64,000 bases of DNA from Brassica napus (GCF_020379485.1 NC_063442.1:13018009-13082008), one strand, 5' to 3'. Positions 23,330-35,095 are shown, counted from the stretch's first letter. Translations and numbers: made by a program. Notes: a model not told the origin generated them from the sequence alone.

Positions 23330-24015
23330 CCAAAGACTCGAACTGGAACCGACCCAAAAATACCCGATCCGGAATCAGACTGAAAATTTACAAGTATTTT
23401 TTTTGTCTAAATTTTTTTACCCGAAAGAACTGAAACCGAAAAAGAACTGCTCCGAATAGACCCGGACCCGAAAAGAACCGACCTGAATAGATCCGATCCG
23501 ATAAAAATCGATTTGTACCCGACTTAAAAACATGTATATCTAAAACTATGATGTATTTGTGTTCTATTTTATATATATTATTTTATGATTTAGTTGAAAT
23601 ATTTTTTGTTAACAACATTTGTTATTATTTTTTAAAAATTTTATGTAGTATAAAATGTAAAATTTAGAGTTTTAAAATGTTTTATTTTAATCATTAATAG
23701 TTTTATTTAAGTTGTTTTGTAAAATTTTAGATATATATGACAAATATTCAACTAAAGTTGATGGAATTATGTATATCTCCTTTTCAGATTTAAATACCCG
23801 AATCCGATCCGGATCCGATATAGATCCAAAAAATTACGGATCTTTTATGAGTATTTTAATTACAGACCGAACCGATCCGGATCCGAACCAACCCGAACCC
23901 GAACCGAAATTTTTTAAGTATTTGTTAGGTCTAAATATTTAGAACCCAAAAAGATCCGGATCCAAAAAGAACCGTCTGAACCCGACCTGAATACCCGAAT
24001 ATCCGAACACCCAAG
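23330..24015. repeat. CCGAACCCG-rich repetitive element
   Basis: Two blocks (23330-23525 and 23780-24010) packed with variants of gacccgaa, gatccggatcc and aaccgaacc, enclosing an AT-rich centre. Related CGGGT-rich blocks occur at 33535-33640 and 34745-35090. The type is common in plant genomes as remnants of non-autonomous DNA elements; termini were not identifiable. The 76-codon frame within it is not a gene. Confidence 0.55.
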
Positions 24016-24687
24016 CTATAATATCATCTCTTTACCTTTTTAATTATCATCATCCTTCTTTCAAAATCTTTACTTCATTACGTTTTATATGCACATCATT
24101 TCAGTTCACATATAAATAAAAACTATAACGTATATCAATTTAATTTTCTTTGTTCGAACACTATCAATTTATCTTTCAAAAATTCCAAAGTAGTTGTGCC
24201 ACGAATCCAAATATCCTAATTTTTTTAAAAAAAAATTGGATTCATTTCTCTATTTAGCAGGATCATCTTATTTTATAACTTAACAGATTCAATTTCTTTC
24301 TTTTTCTACCTTGTTTTCTCTACTTACTTGATACTAAGAGCATCTCCAACCCTACTCCATTTTCAACTCCAAACATTATTATGGAGTAAAATCTTCTCCA
24401 ACCCCACTCCATTTTGGAGTTGAAAATGGAGTAATGGCTAGGGTTACTCCATTTATGGAGTAATCTTACTCATTACTCCATTTTGGAGTTAAACTTTTTT
24501 TATTTATAAAATGGTCTTTTAAATCTTTAATGTTTCTATTTTTTACTTAAATAATATTTAAAATGATACAATAACATAAAAATAGTATATTCTACAAAAT
24601 ATTATTTAATAATTTTAAATAAATGCATAAAATAACAGAAAACATAAATAATTAAAATAAAAATAAAAATAACATAAAATAAGTAAT

Positions 24688-24790
24688 TTAATAATCTGGA
24701 AAATCCGTTCCGGATCCGCTAAGGTCGGTGAAATATTGCCCAAACGGAGAAGTCTGAGAAAGAACTTGTTGATCTTGTGATTCAGCATTT
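24688..24790 (-). pseudogene. Remnant of Harbinger partner (Myb/NAM-associated-like) ORF
   Basis: On the minus strand an open frame ends ...VLSQTSPFGQYFTDLSGSG, TDFPDY, then stop (24688-24690). Such a tail resembles the second protein of plant PIF/Harbinger elements, which acts with the transposase in DNA binding. Only about 33 codons remain and they run into the start of the opposite-strand transposase frame. Identification is from pattern memory. Confidence 0.4.
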
Positions 24791-25544
24791 CGCTTTGATA
24801 TTATTTGTATTTGTCAGACTTCTTTATATTGGTGAAAAACGAGGATTTCCTGGAATGCTTGGCAGTTTAGATTGCATGCACTGGAAGTGGAAGAATTGTC
24901 CTACCGGTTGGGCGGGACAATATGCGGGTCGTAGTGGATCACCAACTATAATTCTTGAAGCTGTCGCAGATTATGATCTTTGGATATGGCATGCATATTT
25001 CGGAATGCCAGGCACTAATAACGATATCAACGTGTTGGACTCTTCTTATCTTTTTTTCAATCTTGCTCAAGGTATTGCTCCTCCTGCTCATTATTTTATT
25101 CAAGACAAAGAATATTATATGGGTTACTATTTAGCAGATGGTATTTATCCAAAATGGTCGACCATAGTACAAACTATTCAAGAGCCAAGGAGTCCTAAAA
25201 ACAAATATTTTGCAACGCAACAAGAAGCATGCATGAAAGATGTTGAACGTGCATTTGGAGTTCTACAGTCGCGCTTTGCTATTGTCAAAGGACCTGTTCG
25301 TTTTTGGAAAAAAAAAGTGTTACATGACATTATGACTACATGTATAATTTTACATAACATGATAATTGAAGATGAGCGTGAACTTGATGCACCAATTGAA
25401 CTTGGAAGAGAAGCTCCACCTCCAGATATCGAAATTGCAGAAGATGAAAATGTCCGATTTCAAAATTTTCTTGCTCGATTTAGGAATATCAAAAATAAAG
25501 AAGCTCATTTTTCATTACGAAATGCATTAGTTGATCATTTGTGA
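24777..25544 (+). CDS. PIF/Harbinger transposase, truncated (DDE_4)
   Basis: A 255-residue frame covering the nuclease part of a Harbinger transposase, normally about 350-450 residues. GFPGMLGSLDCMHWKWKNC holds the first catalytic Asp, GTNNDINVLDSS the second, and DVERAFGVLQSRFAIVKGP the Glu; RACIILHNMI corresponds to TTCIILHNMIIEDE. The first ~20 residues (MIQHFALILFVFVRLLYI) do not look like the family except close to IGEKRGFPG, so the first ATG is probably a by-product of the deletion and the helix-turn-helix N terminus is gone. The frame is otherwise uninterrupted. The element is probably not autonomous. Confidence 0.85.
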   Translation: MIQHFALILFVFVRLLYIGEKRGFPGMLGSLDCMHWKWKNCPTGWAGQYAGRSGSPTIILEAVADYDLWIWHAYFGMPGTNNDINVLDSSYLFFNLAQGIAPPAHYFIQDKEYYMGYYLADGIYPKWSTIVQTIQEPRSPKNKYFATQQEACMKDVERAFGVLQSRFAIVKGPVRFWKKKVLHDIMTTCIILHNMIIEDERELDAPIELGREAPPPDIEIAEDENVRFQNFLARFRNIKNKEAHFSLRNALVDHL

Positions 25545-25866
25545 GAAAAATATTCTAATGCTCATTGTTGAACCTATATATATGTCTTTTTTAATGATTT
25601 CTTGTACTTTTTAATAATAAATATTTAATTCAAATAATTTATATTTTAATTATTATCGTAAACATAAAATAATTGAGATTAATTGGTAAATTCTTATAAG
25701 TATAAGATTTTATTTGCAATTATTAATAAAATAAAAATGAAATTATTTAAGAAATATTATTTTTGGAGTAGAAAATGGAGTAATACATTGGAGTAAAACT
25801 TTACTCCATTTTGGTGTTGCACCATTTTGGAGTAAAAAATGGAGTAATACATTGGAGATGCTCTAA

Positions 25867-26246
25867 TTGCTTTATATTCTTTGTTACTCATAGATTCTAC
25901 ATCAATTTTTACTCAATACCTTAATGTGAAAACACTTATTTTCTTAGTTTCATAAAAACGAAAAACAAAATCTTCATATTTTTATAATTTAACGAAATCA
26001 ATTAGAAATAATAAAAACTCCAATTAAACTTCTTATTTCTGGATTTAATTATACACTTGTTAAGTATTCAAAATTGAGAAATAAAAAATCTCGACATAAA
26101 GTACTTAAACATTTCTCATGCTATAACCAATCTCTCCCTCATTTCATTTTCTGAAATCTACTCAAATAATATATAACACAAAGAAATAGAAGAAGGAAAA
26201 AATGTCCCCCTCTTTTCTTTTCTTTATTTTGTTTTTGATAAAGGAA
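25867..26246. promoter_or_regulatory. Chlorophyllase 2 upstream region
   Basis: AT-rich leader and promoter region between the Harbinger insertion and the CLH2 start codon. An in-frame upstream ATG lies at 26202 (45 bases before the conserved start); it would add a hydrophobic 15-residue extension. No clear TATA motif assigned; ataatatataacac near 26167 is a candidate. Confidence 0.4.
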
Positions 26247-27982
26247 ATGTCCTCTTCATCATCAGCAAACTCCTTTGAGGACGGCAAATACAAAACAGAT
26301 CTTTTAACAGTAGGCTTATCATCTTGCTGCTGGAAAAAGCCCTCCTCTTCTCCGACTCCGCAGTTTCCGCCGAAGAGGCTTTTGGTGGCAACGCCGGTGG
26401 AGGAAGGAGAATATCCGGTGGTGATGCTCCTCCATGGTTACCTTCTGTACAACTCATTTTATTCCCAGCTTATGTTGCATGTCTCTTCCCATGGCTTCAT
26501 TGTCATCGCTCCGCAGGTTCAGTTCTATCCCACAATTTGAATTTGAATTTGAATTTGAATTAATTACACTGATTCAGAAATTAATTAATTAGCCACTGAA
26601 ATTTATTTTTAATTTTGATTCACAGTGCGTAGAGTTTAGTTAGCTAGGTGTGAATCTGCGCCTGGTAACAGTAGTCTCAGTCCCTTTTGGGTTTAATTTT
26701 GAATGTTCCAATGGACTAACTCCAGTAAATAGTTCTGATGGATTAATGCAAAACTTACGTATAAAAATAGGATTTGGAGATTTCTAACTGAATACAAAAT
26801 CATAAAGATACATTTTTATTAATTGATTAATCTTAAGGGGGGCTAACACAGCAAATTACATCTAAAAACTATTACTCATTTCAATGGTGTACATGATGCC
26901 ACGTTTCACTGAGTTTCTTTCTTGGAATGGTTAGTAGTAAGAGAGCAGAGAGAGCTAGGAAGAAAAAGAAAGAGAGAGGGAAGTAAATGGTTAGTTAGTG
27001 AAATATAATTTTTTTTGTTGGTTATCGGTTCAAATTTCCCTTCTTTCTTCTTGAAACCTTATTTTTGTTTGGCTCTTATGAAAACCTTAGACAAGAAGAA
27101 AAATAAGAACAAAATATGCAAATCGATGGGTCCACTTGATGTGTGCTTTTTTTTCTTCGTCTCTGAATCAATTTTTCAATTCATTATAATCTCTGGAATT
27201 TTCTAAGAACCATACTATAGTTACACACTTATATTCATGCTACGAGAATGATTTTGTTGTAAAACAACAAAATTCTTGGTTATAATATTCAACAGTTATA
27301 TAGCATTGCCGGAGCAGACACGATGGACGAGATTAAATCAACTGTGGAGATTATTGATTGGTTATCAGCCGGACTAAACCACTTTCTTCCACCACAAGTA
27401 ACACCAAACCTATCTAAACTCGCACTCTCCGGCCATAGCCGTGGCGGTAAAACCGCATTTGCCGTGGCCTTAAAGAAATTTGGATACTCGTCCGACCTAA
27501 AGATCTCGGCATTGATCGGTATAGATCCGGTCGATGGGATGAGGAAAGGGAAACAAACCCCTCCTCCAGTTTTAACCTATGAACCAAACTCATTTGACCT
27601 AGACAAAATGCCTGTTCTAGTGATCGGTTCGGGACTTGGTGAAATTAGCCCGAACCTGTTATTTCCTCCGTGCGCGCCTCCCGGAGTGAACCACCGAGAT
27701 TTCTTCCAGGAATGTCAAGGTCCAGCGTGGCATTTTGTCGCAAAGGATTACGGGCATTTGGACATGCTTGATGATGATACTGAAGGGATTAGAGGCAAGA
27801 TTTCTCACTATTTGTGTAAGAATGGTGAAGAGAGAAGACCAATGAGGAGATTTGTTGGTGGAAGTATTGTGGCGTTTTTGATGGCTTATTTGGAAGGAGA
27901 TGATAGTGAATTGGTTAAAATCAAAGATAAGTCTCACGAGGGTGTTCCTGTCGAAATTCAGGAGTTTGAGGTTAAAAACTAG
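26247..27982 (+). CDS. CLH2: Chlorophyllase 2
   Basis: Two exons, 26247-26516 and 27296-27982, joined at ...IVIAPQ|LYSIAGADT; 318 residues, the Arabidopsis CLH2 length as I recall it. It hydrolyses chlorophyll to chlorophyllide and phytol. The alpha/beta hydrolase features are present: HGYLLYNSFY oxyanion region, nucleophile elbow GHSRGG (lipase motif), GIDPVDG with the acid, and KDYGHLDMLDD with the catalytic His. The start MSSSSSANSFEDGKYK is the conserved one; the upstream in-frame ATG at 26202 would add MSPSFLFFILFLIKE, hydrophobic and absent from the family. The intron is 779 bp. The gene lies between ARD and the TRM gene as in Arabidopsis chromosome 5 (recalled AT5G43860). No frame damage. 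Confidence 0.96.
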
Positions 27983-28094
27983 TTTTCTTTAGTGCTTGTA
28001 CTTTCCTATATATTCTATGTAGTCGCTTTTGTTGCTTATGATGTTATTTTGTGTGCTCTTGGCTCATGAAATTAACCCATCACATTCAAAAGAC

Positions 28095-28560
28095 TTAAGA
28101 GGGTTGATTGGGGTTGATTGGATTAGGAATTTAAAAGATTATGAAAGTTCTTAGATTTGCTTGAATTTAGATGGATTTGGATAATATTTGGATGGTTTTG
28201 ATGAGATATAAAAAGAAAATCTACTAGTGATTGGTAAAAATATTTCTTTTATTTTCAGAGTATTTTGAGTGATTTAATAATGAATACAATGATGAAAATT
28301 TTGAATAAGAGTAAATAAGTCTATATTTATTTTTTCAAATAAAATTTAAAGAGATCTTAATTTTGTGCATATTTGAAAATTTTAGGATATTTAAGAAACT
28401 TTTCAACTTTTACAAATCATTTAAAATGATTTTAATTTTTTTCAAACTTTCCTTTCTATAGAAATTAATTCTTTTTTGAAAAAAATGAATTTTGATTCCT
28501 AATGAATGTTTTCTTTTCATTTCAACTTTCAAGGGTTTGATTCTTTAAAAAATTTGAAAC
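28095..28560. mobile_element. AT-rich non-autonomous element, undisrupted copy
   Basis: Contains ttggattaggaa, gttcttagatttg, cagagtattttgagtgattt, taataatgaata and tttcaagggtttgattct. The same landmarks occur in reverse order and orientation around the CACTA element (50165-50291 and 57839-58200). No clear TIR or ORF; superfamily undetermined. Ends are approximate. Confidence 0.6.
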
Positions 28561-28617
28561 AAAAACAAAAAACAAAATTTACTTATAAAAAACTTTAAAT
28601 ACCTTAACAAGCTACAG

Positions 28618-28863
28618 AAAGTAGGTGCTTTGACACTGGAGACTGTTACGAGACTATACGGTGCATTTGTCCAGACTGATATTCAAGGCAACATCCATGG
28701 GATCCAGCATGGATGGGCTTGGCTTGCTCGCTTTCTTAACAAAACCACAACACACAACAGACCTACAACAACAGCCTTAAACACATTCCTTCGGACCGCA
28801 GGATTCGGTCTTCATCAATGGTATACATCACAGTTCTTGAAAGATGTAAATGTTGTCAGAGAG
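28618..28863 (+). pseudogene. GLE1 C-terminal exon fragment
   Basis: 82 codons without a stop, preceded by ctacag (acceptor-like) and followed by gaggtatat (donor-like). It reads LYGAFVQTDIQGNIHGIQHG, WAWLARFLNKT and AGFGLHQWYTSQFLKDVN, matching the C-terminal region of the nuclear-pore mRNA export factor GLE1 (the HGxxHGWAWLARFLN and AGFxLxxxYxSQF signatures). Nothing else of the gene is nearby. Preserved splice borders suggest a DNA-level copy rather than a retrocopy. The first codons after the acceptor do not match GLE1 as I know it. Confidence 0.75.
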
Positions 28864-28985
28864 GTATATAAGCACTACTTTCACTCATCATCACTCATGC
28901 CAAAATAGAAACCAAAAAAAAAAAAACAATGTGATTCACCATATACACACGACTAAGACCATATAAATAATATACATCCATACGA

Positions 28986-31570
28986 TTAACAAATACTTGG
29001 AATGATGAATTTGGATTGTTCTGAAAAATCCATCAACACCTCCTCCACTAACTCCTCCAGCAACTTCAACTCTATTTCTTCTCCCATGCACTCCATCTCC
29101 AATCTCAAACTCTCCTTCGAACCAATCTCCGCCACTTCAGTCCTCACCACTTTATTCACCGCCAAACTACTCAAGTCTCCGTCTTCATCCCACCACCGAT
29201 ACTCCACTCTTCCGTTACCCTTTAAACATTCTCGCATTCTGTTTATCACATAAACTCCCAACGTCTTACCAGAGAGAAGAAGCATATGATGGCTACCATG
29301 TCCAAGATAGCTCGGTGTTAGCTCCAAGAGCAGTGTATTAACAAGGTCAAACACTAGCTTCTTCACGTTTGATCCGTGTCTTTGCTGTTCCGTTGAGTCT
29401 GCGTAGCTCTCTCTCAGAGATGGGTCCAATGGGCTTTCTACAGAATGCCATTTAGACAAAAGATTGTCTATGATGGACGATGGTACTGACTCTTCATCGA
29501 GATTAGCTGCTGATAAGAGTGTGTTGATGAGGAGACGCAAATCTTCTTCCTCGTCTCTTGTGGAAGTAGTAGTAGAGCGTTTTGATGAGTGGCACCGAGC
29601 TACTGTTGAGTCGTTGAATGAGAAGTTTCGACCAATGGAAGGAGATTTGCCTAGTAAGTTGGACATCGTCATCTCCGGTTCTGTTTTTTTTTTAAAAATA
29701 TTTTTCGGTTTAGTAAGGAAACATTATAAAAAAAAAAAGAGTGATGCTTTTGCTTTAAGATGAAAGCCTTACCAAGAGAAGAGGATGATGATCTATTCAA
29801 AACAGAGGAGTTAAAAAAGATTTCATCATCTTCATCAGAAGAAGTCTCCAAGACTGAAGCTGGAAAGCAAGTTGATAGTCTTGCCTGTTGTGATACCAAA
29901 AAAATATATTAAATAAAAAGAATGGATTGAAATCAGCAAATGTATTTCATGATATGATTTACAAATACCTCCTGAGAAACCATGCTTCTGGCAGACAATG
30001 ATTCATCGTTACAACGAGACTCCAAGCTTTCAGGATTTGCCTCATTAGATCTCTCAGCACTTGCTTTCTTGCTCCTTGAGAAAAGAAAGTTTGAGACCTT
30101 ACCCTTCAGAGACCATTTCAAGCTCTTTGACTTTGTAAGCTGCTCAGGAACTTTGGATTTGCCCTTGTTGTGAGCAAGATTTGTGGATGATTCAGGGAGA
30201 GATTTTGACCTCATAAGGCCTTTAAATGGCTCTCTACTGAGACCATTTTCTTCATTACCATCATTTGCTTCTTCAGTTCTAAGATCAGTCATAGAATCTG
30301 AAAGTGCAAGCATATCACCTAAAGAAATGTTCCCACCTTTCTTCTCAATAACTTTCTCCTCCTGCAAATTCTCACTGGATGCTGCCATCAATGCCCATCT
30401 CTCCGAGAGCCGTTTCTTGGCTTCTCTGCAGACTGATGACGACTCCTCTTGAGAACCAGAAGCTCTGCTAAAAGGAGAAGAAGAAGAGAAAGGACTGTCA
30501 TACTTGTTGATATAGTCCCATGAATGCCTAGAAACCGGCGACATGATCTCAGAATCTGCATCATAACTATCATCAACTATATAGCCGTTGGAGAAGACAG
30601 AAGAATGCGAAGTTTCATCCTGTCTCTTTACTCTCCTAACCACCACATCGTTTGCCTTTCTCTCCTCAAGCAAACCTCTTGGTGACGTTGGACATGATGA
30701 AGTTTTTGTGACAAGGCCATTAGTAGGTTTCAGAACAACTATTCTAGTTGATTGCTTCTTCGGATAATCTTCTTCAATGGCTGCTGCTGCTTCTTCACCC
30801 AACTTATCATCATCATCATCAATGGTCTTTGAAGGCTTGAGAATAGTGATCCGCTTCGACTTCTCCGGGAGATGATGAGAGAAGAAGTTATTCGACTCTT
30901 GCAAAAACTCGAGGAACAACTCTTTGTTCGAACTCAAAACTTTCATAGCTTCTTGAAACTCCTCCGAGTGCCGAAGCTTCTCGTCTGTGACCAAACGTTT
31001 CGCCTCCAAGAACTTCTCGCGGACAATGTCCATGCCTGGTTTATCCAAAATCTCAAAGACATCTCTACACTCTCCATGACTTAGTGACCTCCTAAGCCGA
31101 GGCTTCGAGCTGTTAGCATGTGGAAAAGAGTCAAGACCCATTAACTTGGCAACCAAATTCGTCGAACCGACAGTTAATTCCATTTCTTTTGACATCTCCT
31201 CCTCTAAAAGCTTCTTTATTGGTGTTCCATTGACTGCAACTGTATCCTGCAATCACAATGAACACTTTTTTTTATTACATATATAAAACATAAAGCTGTT
31301 GTTGTCTTTAAAGGTTTAATAAACTCACAACTTTATCTTCTAACAGATCAAGTTGATTCCTCTTTATAGAACCTGTGAAAGACATAATCATTTATCAAAA
31401 TCTATAGCTTTACAGAACACAGAGAGTTAAGAAAGCTAACCATCATCGAAGTAGGGTTTATCAGTGAGAAGCTTCTTCCCAGAAGCAACTGTTCCGAAGT
31501 CGAATAGGTTTACCATCCGACCCAAACATCCGTGAGGCTGCTGAACGTTTCTTCTTCGATTCCGATTCAT
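28986..31570 (-). CDS. TRM21: TRM-family protein (DUF3741/DUF4378 type)
   Basis: Five coding exons, minus strand: 31441-31570, 31329-31372, 29969-31246, 29773-29884 and 28986-29680; 752 residues with consistent phases. TRM (TON1-recruiting motif) proteins bring the TTP complex of TON1, TRM and PP2A to cortical microtubules. Seen: N terminus MNRNRRRNVQQPHGCLGRMV; LVAKLMGLDSFP (DUF3741 motif) in exon 3; long low-complexity middle with ITILKPS and RIVVLKPT; SRHSWDYINKYDSPFSSS; basic LTKSKSLKWSLKGKVSNFLF; and a C-terminal DUF4378-like domain with EEEDLRLLINTLLSAA, LVFDLVNTLLLEL and WWDEDGDLSSLA ending in ELVEEVLMDFSEQ. The symbol is a recalled match to AT5G43880; the family call is firmer than the number. 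All shadow frames on the opposite strand are rejected. Confidence 0.92.
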
Positions 31571-32430
31571 TTTTCAACGGCTGAAAACATATAACGATAA
31601 AAGTTTAACAAAGTATAACAGAGACTTTCTTGAGCAAGTTGAAGTACACACAAAGACAAACCAATAATGTTAGAGGAGGAGACAAGTTTGGATTCAAGAA
31701 GACTTGAAAAGAGATTATTATTATTAAGGGAAACAAATAAAATTCGAGGGGGAAATAAAAAGGAAGGAAATCTTGAGAATTAAAAAGAGAAATCAAAACT
31801 CGTCAGAATCAGAGAGCATTTATTAGCCACACCAAAGAGATAAAACTACTTCCAGTAGCGCGTTTACAAAACGCAAACGCAGCAGCATTAAAAGGTAAGA
31901 AAGAAGAGAGGCGAATTCACAGGGAGAGCGTTAAGTTTGAAAGGGAAAGAGATCGAGAAAAAGAAAAGAAAATCAGCAACGTATAAAGAAATATAAAGTT
32001 TCACGAACAAAACGTCATCGTTTCAACGGACAACGACAGTTCAACGGAATCTGCATTACCCCGTGAAAACTCGCCGGAGATTCGATTTAGCAGTATAAAG
32101 CTAAGGGCTTTCTCGCCGGAGCTTTAATGTAAGCAATAAAGAAGTCAGCTTTTCTCGCCGCAATAAAGGTCGAAGCTTGTTTCGCTGTTAAGAGTTTCGA
32201 GTCAAGAAGAAGATTGTGGTGACATCACCGACGCAATGTCGGACGCGAAACGCGTGGATTAAATGCGATTAAATAGAAGGCGACAGGTACGGAAGTGGAT
32301 GTGAGAGAGAGTTGCGTTGTCCATGGATAATGGAGCAGGTTACGACTTCTGAACAACGAAACGGAGTTTGGTTTCTTTTTCTTTTCAAACGCGTTTCTAT
32401 TATTATTACAAGGTTGTATAATCATTAATT
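31571..32430 (-). promoter_or_regulatory. TRM gene 5' UTR and promoter region
   Basis: GA/CT-rich leader-like sequence runs from 31571 to about 32160, with pyrimidine-rich stretches on the sense strand and several possible splice signals, so a 5' UTR intron is possible. Repeated tcgccgga (32068, 32114) occurs in the leader. No unambiguous TATA box. Confidence 0.4.
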
Positions 32431-34654
32431 ATTGATCTCGCATAATTTAATATTGGGATTATTATATTATACTCCATTGGAATATTTAGATTTCCTAAGT
32501 CCATTCTAGTTGATACTTATGTTATATTTGATGAAAATGATTTCCTTATATGTATATTGTGCATTTTTACTTTTTAGTATTAAATTTGTAAGTAAATAAC
32601 AATGTTATTTATTTATCTTTTGAATCATGCTTCTTATCTACCTAGTTCAATACTATTAATAAAAAAAATTTGTCTAAAATATATATTGAAAATGTAAATC
32701 AACATTTATAACGAAACAACATTTAAAAGTTAAAAACACATTTAATATGAAACAAAAAGAGTAAAAATACAAGCAATTATAAATTAATTATAAATTTATT
32801 AAGAGAAAATCAAATTGAAGCCAGGAAAGTGAGAATAATTGTAATCATTGCGAGCTTATTAAGGTATGCAAAATTTAAAATTTGAAAGTCTTGGAGTATA
32901 TTTCAACTATACGTTAATGGAACAATAATTATGAAGAGTGAACCCATGCTTTCATGATTCTACAGTTTTGTAAGAGATTTTATTATTTTGTTTTATTTAT
33001 ATAATTGCATTACGTTATTTTGTGTACGATGGGGGGAGGAGGAATCGTTATTAGCATAGCTTCGAATTTATTTGATAGGATACATGCTATAGAATTAGAG
33101 AAAATCCCCTTTATATTAATCCTAGAACATCACAACATGTTTTGGTAACTACATGTCATCACAAAAATGATTTTAAGAATTGTTAGAAAAAAAATGATTC
33201 ATATAAAGTTATAAACATATACTATTCTTTTTATTAAACTAACTATCAAATATCAAAAAAATATTTTTTATTTCCTTAAATAAAAACTACAGAATTACCT
33301 AATACGGTAAACATATATATAATAATTAATGAGTATAAATAATACATATTTCTAACCAATCACAGTAAGCATATAATAAAAAATTAGATTTTTTCTTATA
33401 TGTTATATTTTGAATTTTTAAAAACGACTATAAATTACTAAAAATGGTGAAAATCTCACATTAAAAATTTTGTGATCAATGGTTTAACATTTTTTGTTCA
33501 AACAAGATAAATATAATGATCATATATCGTAGAGGTGGGCGTTCGGGTACAAAACCCGTTCAGGTATTTCTACACTTCGAGTCGGTTTCGGGTATTTTAT
33601 GTTCGGGTTCTAATATTTTGGGTCTGGTTCGGATATTTAAATTTTGAAAAAAAAAATTATTCATTGTTTAAGTTTTTTGTATTTAAAATATATTTAATTT
33701 ATCTGATATTCTAGTTCTTAAAAGATTAAACTATTAATATGTTTGGAGATAAAACTTGAAATTTTTTATTATCAGGTTTGTAGAAAGACATTGATTTAGT
33801 TGTTATTTTAAAATTTTAGATGCAATTTTTGTTAATGCAAAAAACAAGAGTTTGATATATATTTTAAGTGAGTAACAAATAATTTTGTCCATAATTATAT
33901 GTATATTATCTAATTTTGAGCAATAAGCATCATTAATATAAATATTTTGAATAAAATGCGAGAAGTAAACTATAAATATAGGGTTAAGTATACTTAAGTT
34001 ATATGTATATTATCTAATTTGTTTTGTTGTTCTAGAATTAAATGATCTTTTTAGACCGAGTTGGTGAATATATGCTAGACATACATTTATATTTCGAGTC
34101 TGCACTTATATATTTTATAATAGCTTGATATATTAGAATTAAACACTAATCTGTTAATATAGTTTGCTGGTGGTTTTTCTCAAAATTTTGATTCTTAGAT
34201 ATGTGTCTGGAGTGAAACTAATTTTTACAGATATCTATTTTTTAAAATTGACACTTATGTAATTCATAGAAGAAGTTAAAAAAAAAAAAACTTAACTCAT
34301 CTCAATGAAACAAAGACGAGAATGAAAACACAATTTTATAGAGGTAGAAAATGAACTCACTTATAAGAGTCAATAGTAAACAAATCGAGAGTGGAAAACC
34401 TAATCTCTTTTCGTCATTATACAATCGATGTTGCCTATTTAGTTTTGGTGATTTGTGTGAGCCATAAAACTTAATTTTCTTTTGTGCATACGAAGTCTTA
34501 AAAATAATTAAAATGAGATGAATATATTAACTCATCAACAACGATGGTATATTTAAGAGGCCAACATTTGTATTCGTCATTTTATAATCGATAAACATTG
34601 TAATGTTGCAAAATGTTAAAATCAATTAATAAACAAATATTATTATAAAAACTC
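32431..34654. other. AT-rich intergenic DNA with degraded repeats
   Basis: No genes. 33535-33640 is a cgggt/ttcgggt-rich block (gttcgggtacaaaacccg at its start can form a small hairpin), akin to the repeats at 23.3-24.0 kb. The rest is low-complexity AT-rich sequence. Confidence 0.5.
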
Positions 34655-34685
34655 ACTCCGCGCATGCACACGGTTTATTATCTAG
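34655..34685 (+). mobile_element. Helitron 3' terminus
   Basis: ccgcgcatgcacacgg, a weak hairpin, followed by tttattatCTAG (34682-34685) and T. This matches a common Brassicaceae Helitron end. The 5' end is not located; it should lie in the AT-rich DNA to the left. Confidence 0.5.
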
Positions 34686-34734
34686 TAATTAATTATTGAA
34701 CTACCACTGACCCCTAATAACTTTGTAGGTACGC

Positions 34735-35095
34735 CTTGGAATTTAAATCAAAGCATGCGAGGTCCGCCTCATTTGACCCGTTGCGGGGCCGGTGCAGATC
34801 GAGCGTTTTGAAAAAGTCAAGTTGCGGGTGCGGGTGCAGACTAAGACTATTTTATGCGGGGCGGATGCGGGTTGGTGGATTTTGATTTGCGGATATTCGC
34901 CAACCCGCAAAATAAATAAAAAATAAAATAAAATCTTTTTTTTGATAAATACAATTTTTTAAAAAAATAATTAAATTTTTAAAATATAATATAAAACATT
35001 ATTCATAAATATATTATTTTATAGAAAAGCTAATCAATCCGCGGGTTATCGGGGCGTGCGGGGCGGGTTGACCCGCGAATCCATGCCTATTTGTA
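34735..35095. repeat. Gcggg-rich non-autonomous element
   Basis: GC-rich ends (tgcggggccggtgcagatcg, ggcggatgcgggttggtg at the left; ccgcgggttatcggggcgtg, cggggcgggttgacccgcg at the right) flank a very AT-rich core. The pattern is that of a small DNA transposon remnant; no TSD could be assigned. Confidence 0.45.

Larger units (their letters stand above)
24338..25863 (+). mobile_element. Harbinger-type element, internally deleted
   Basis: 1526 bp with terminal inverted repeats gagcatctccaacc (24338) and ...ttggagatgctc (25863), flanked by TAA (24335-24337 and 25864-25866). The subterminal zones carry many copies of ggagtaaaatggagta-like repeats in both directions. It contains the C-terminal nuclease half of a PIF/Harbinger transposase on the plus strand and, just before it, a C-terminal piece of what looks like the partner protein gene on the minus strand. 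A deletion has removed the parts between them. Confidence 0.92.

Noticed and set aside
26202..26246. Upstream start for chlorophyllase 2
   Set aside because: The 15-residue extension is not part of the family, and the ATG at 26247 begins the conserved MSSSSS sequence.
29002..31084. Several plus-strand frames of 60-99 codons
   Set aside because: All lie antisense to the TRM gene exons, whose conserved motifs and phases fix the coding strand.
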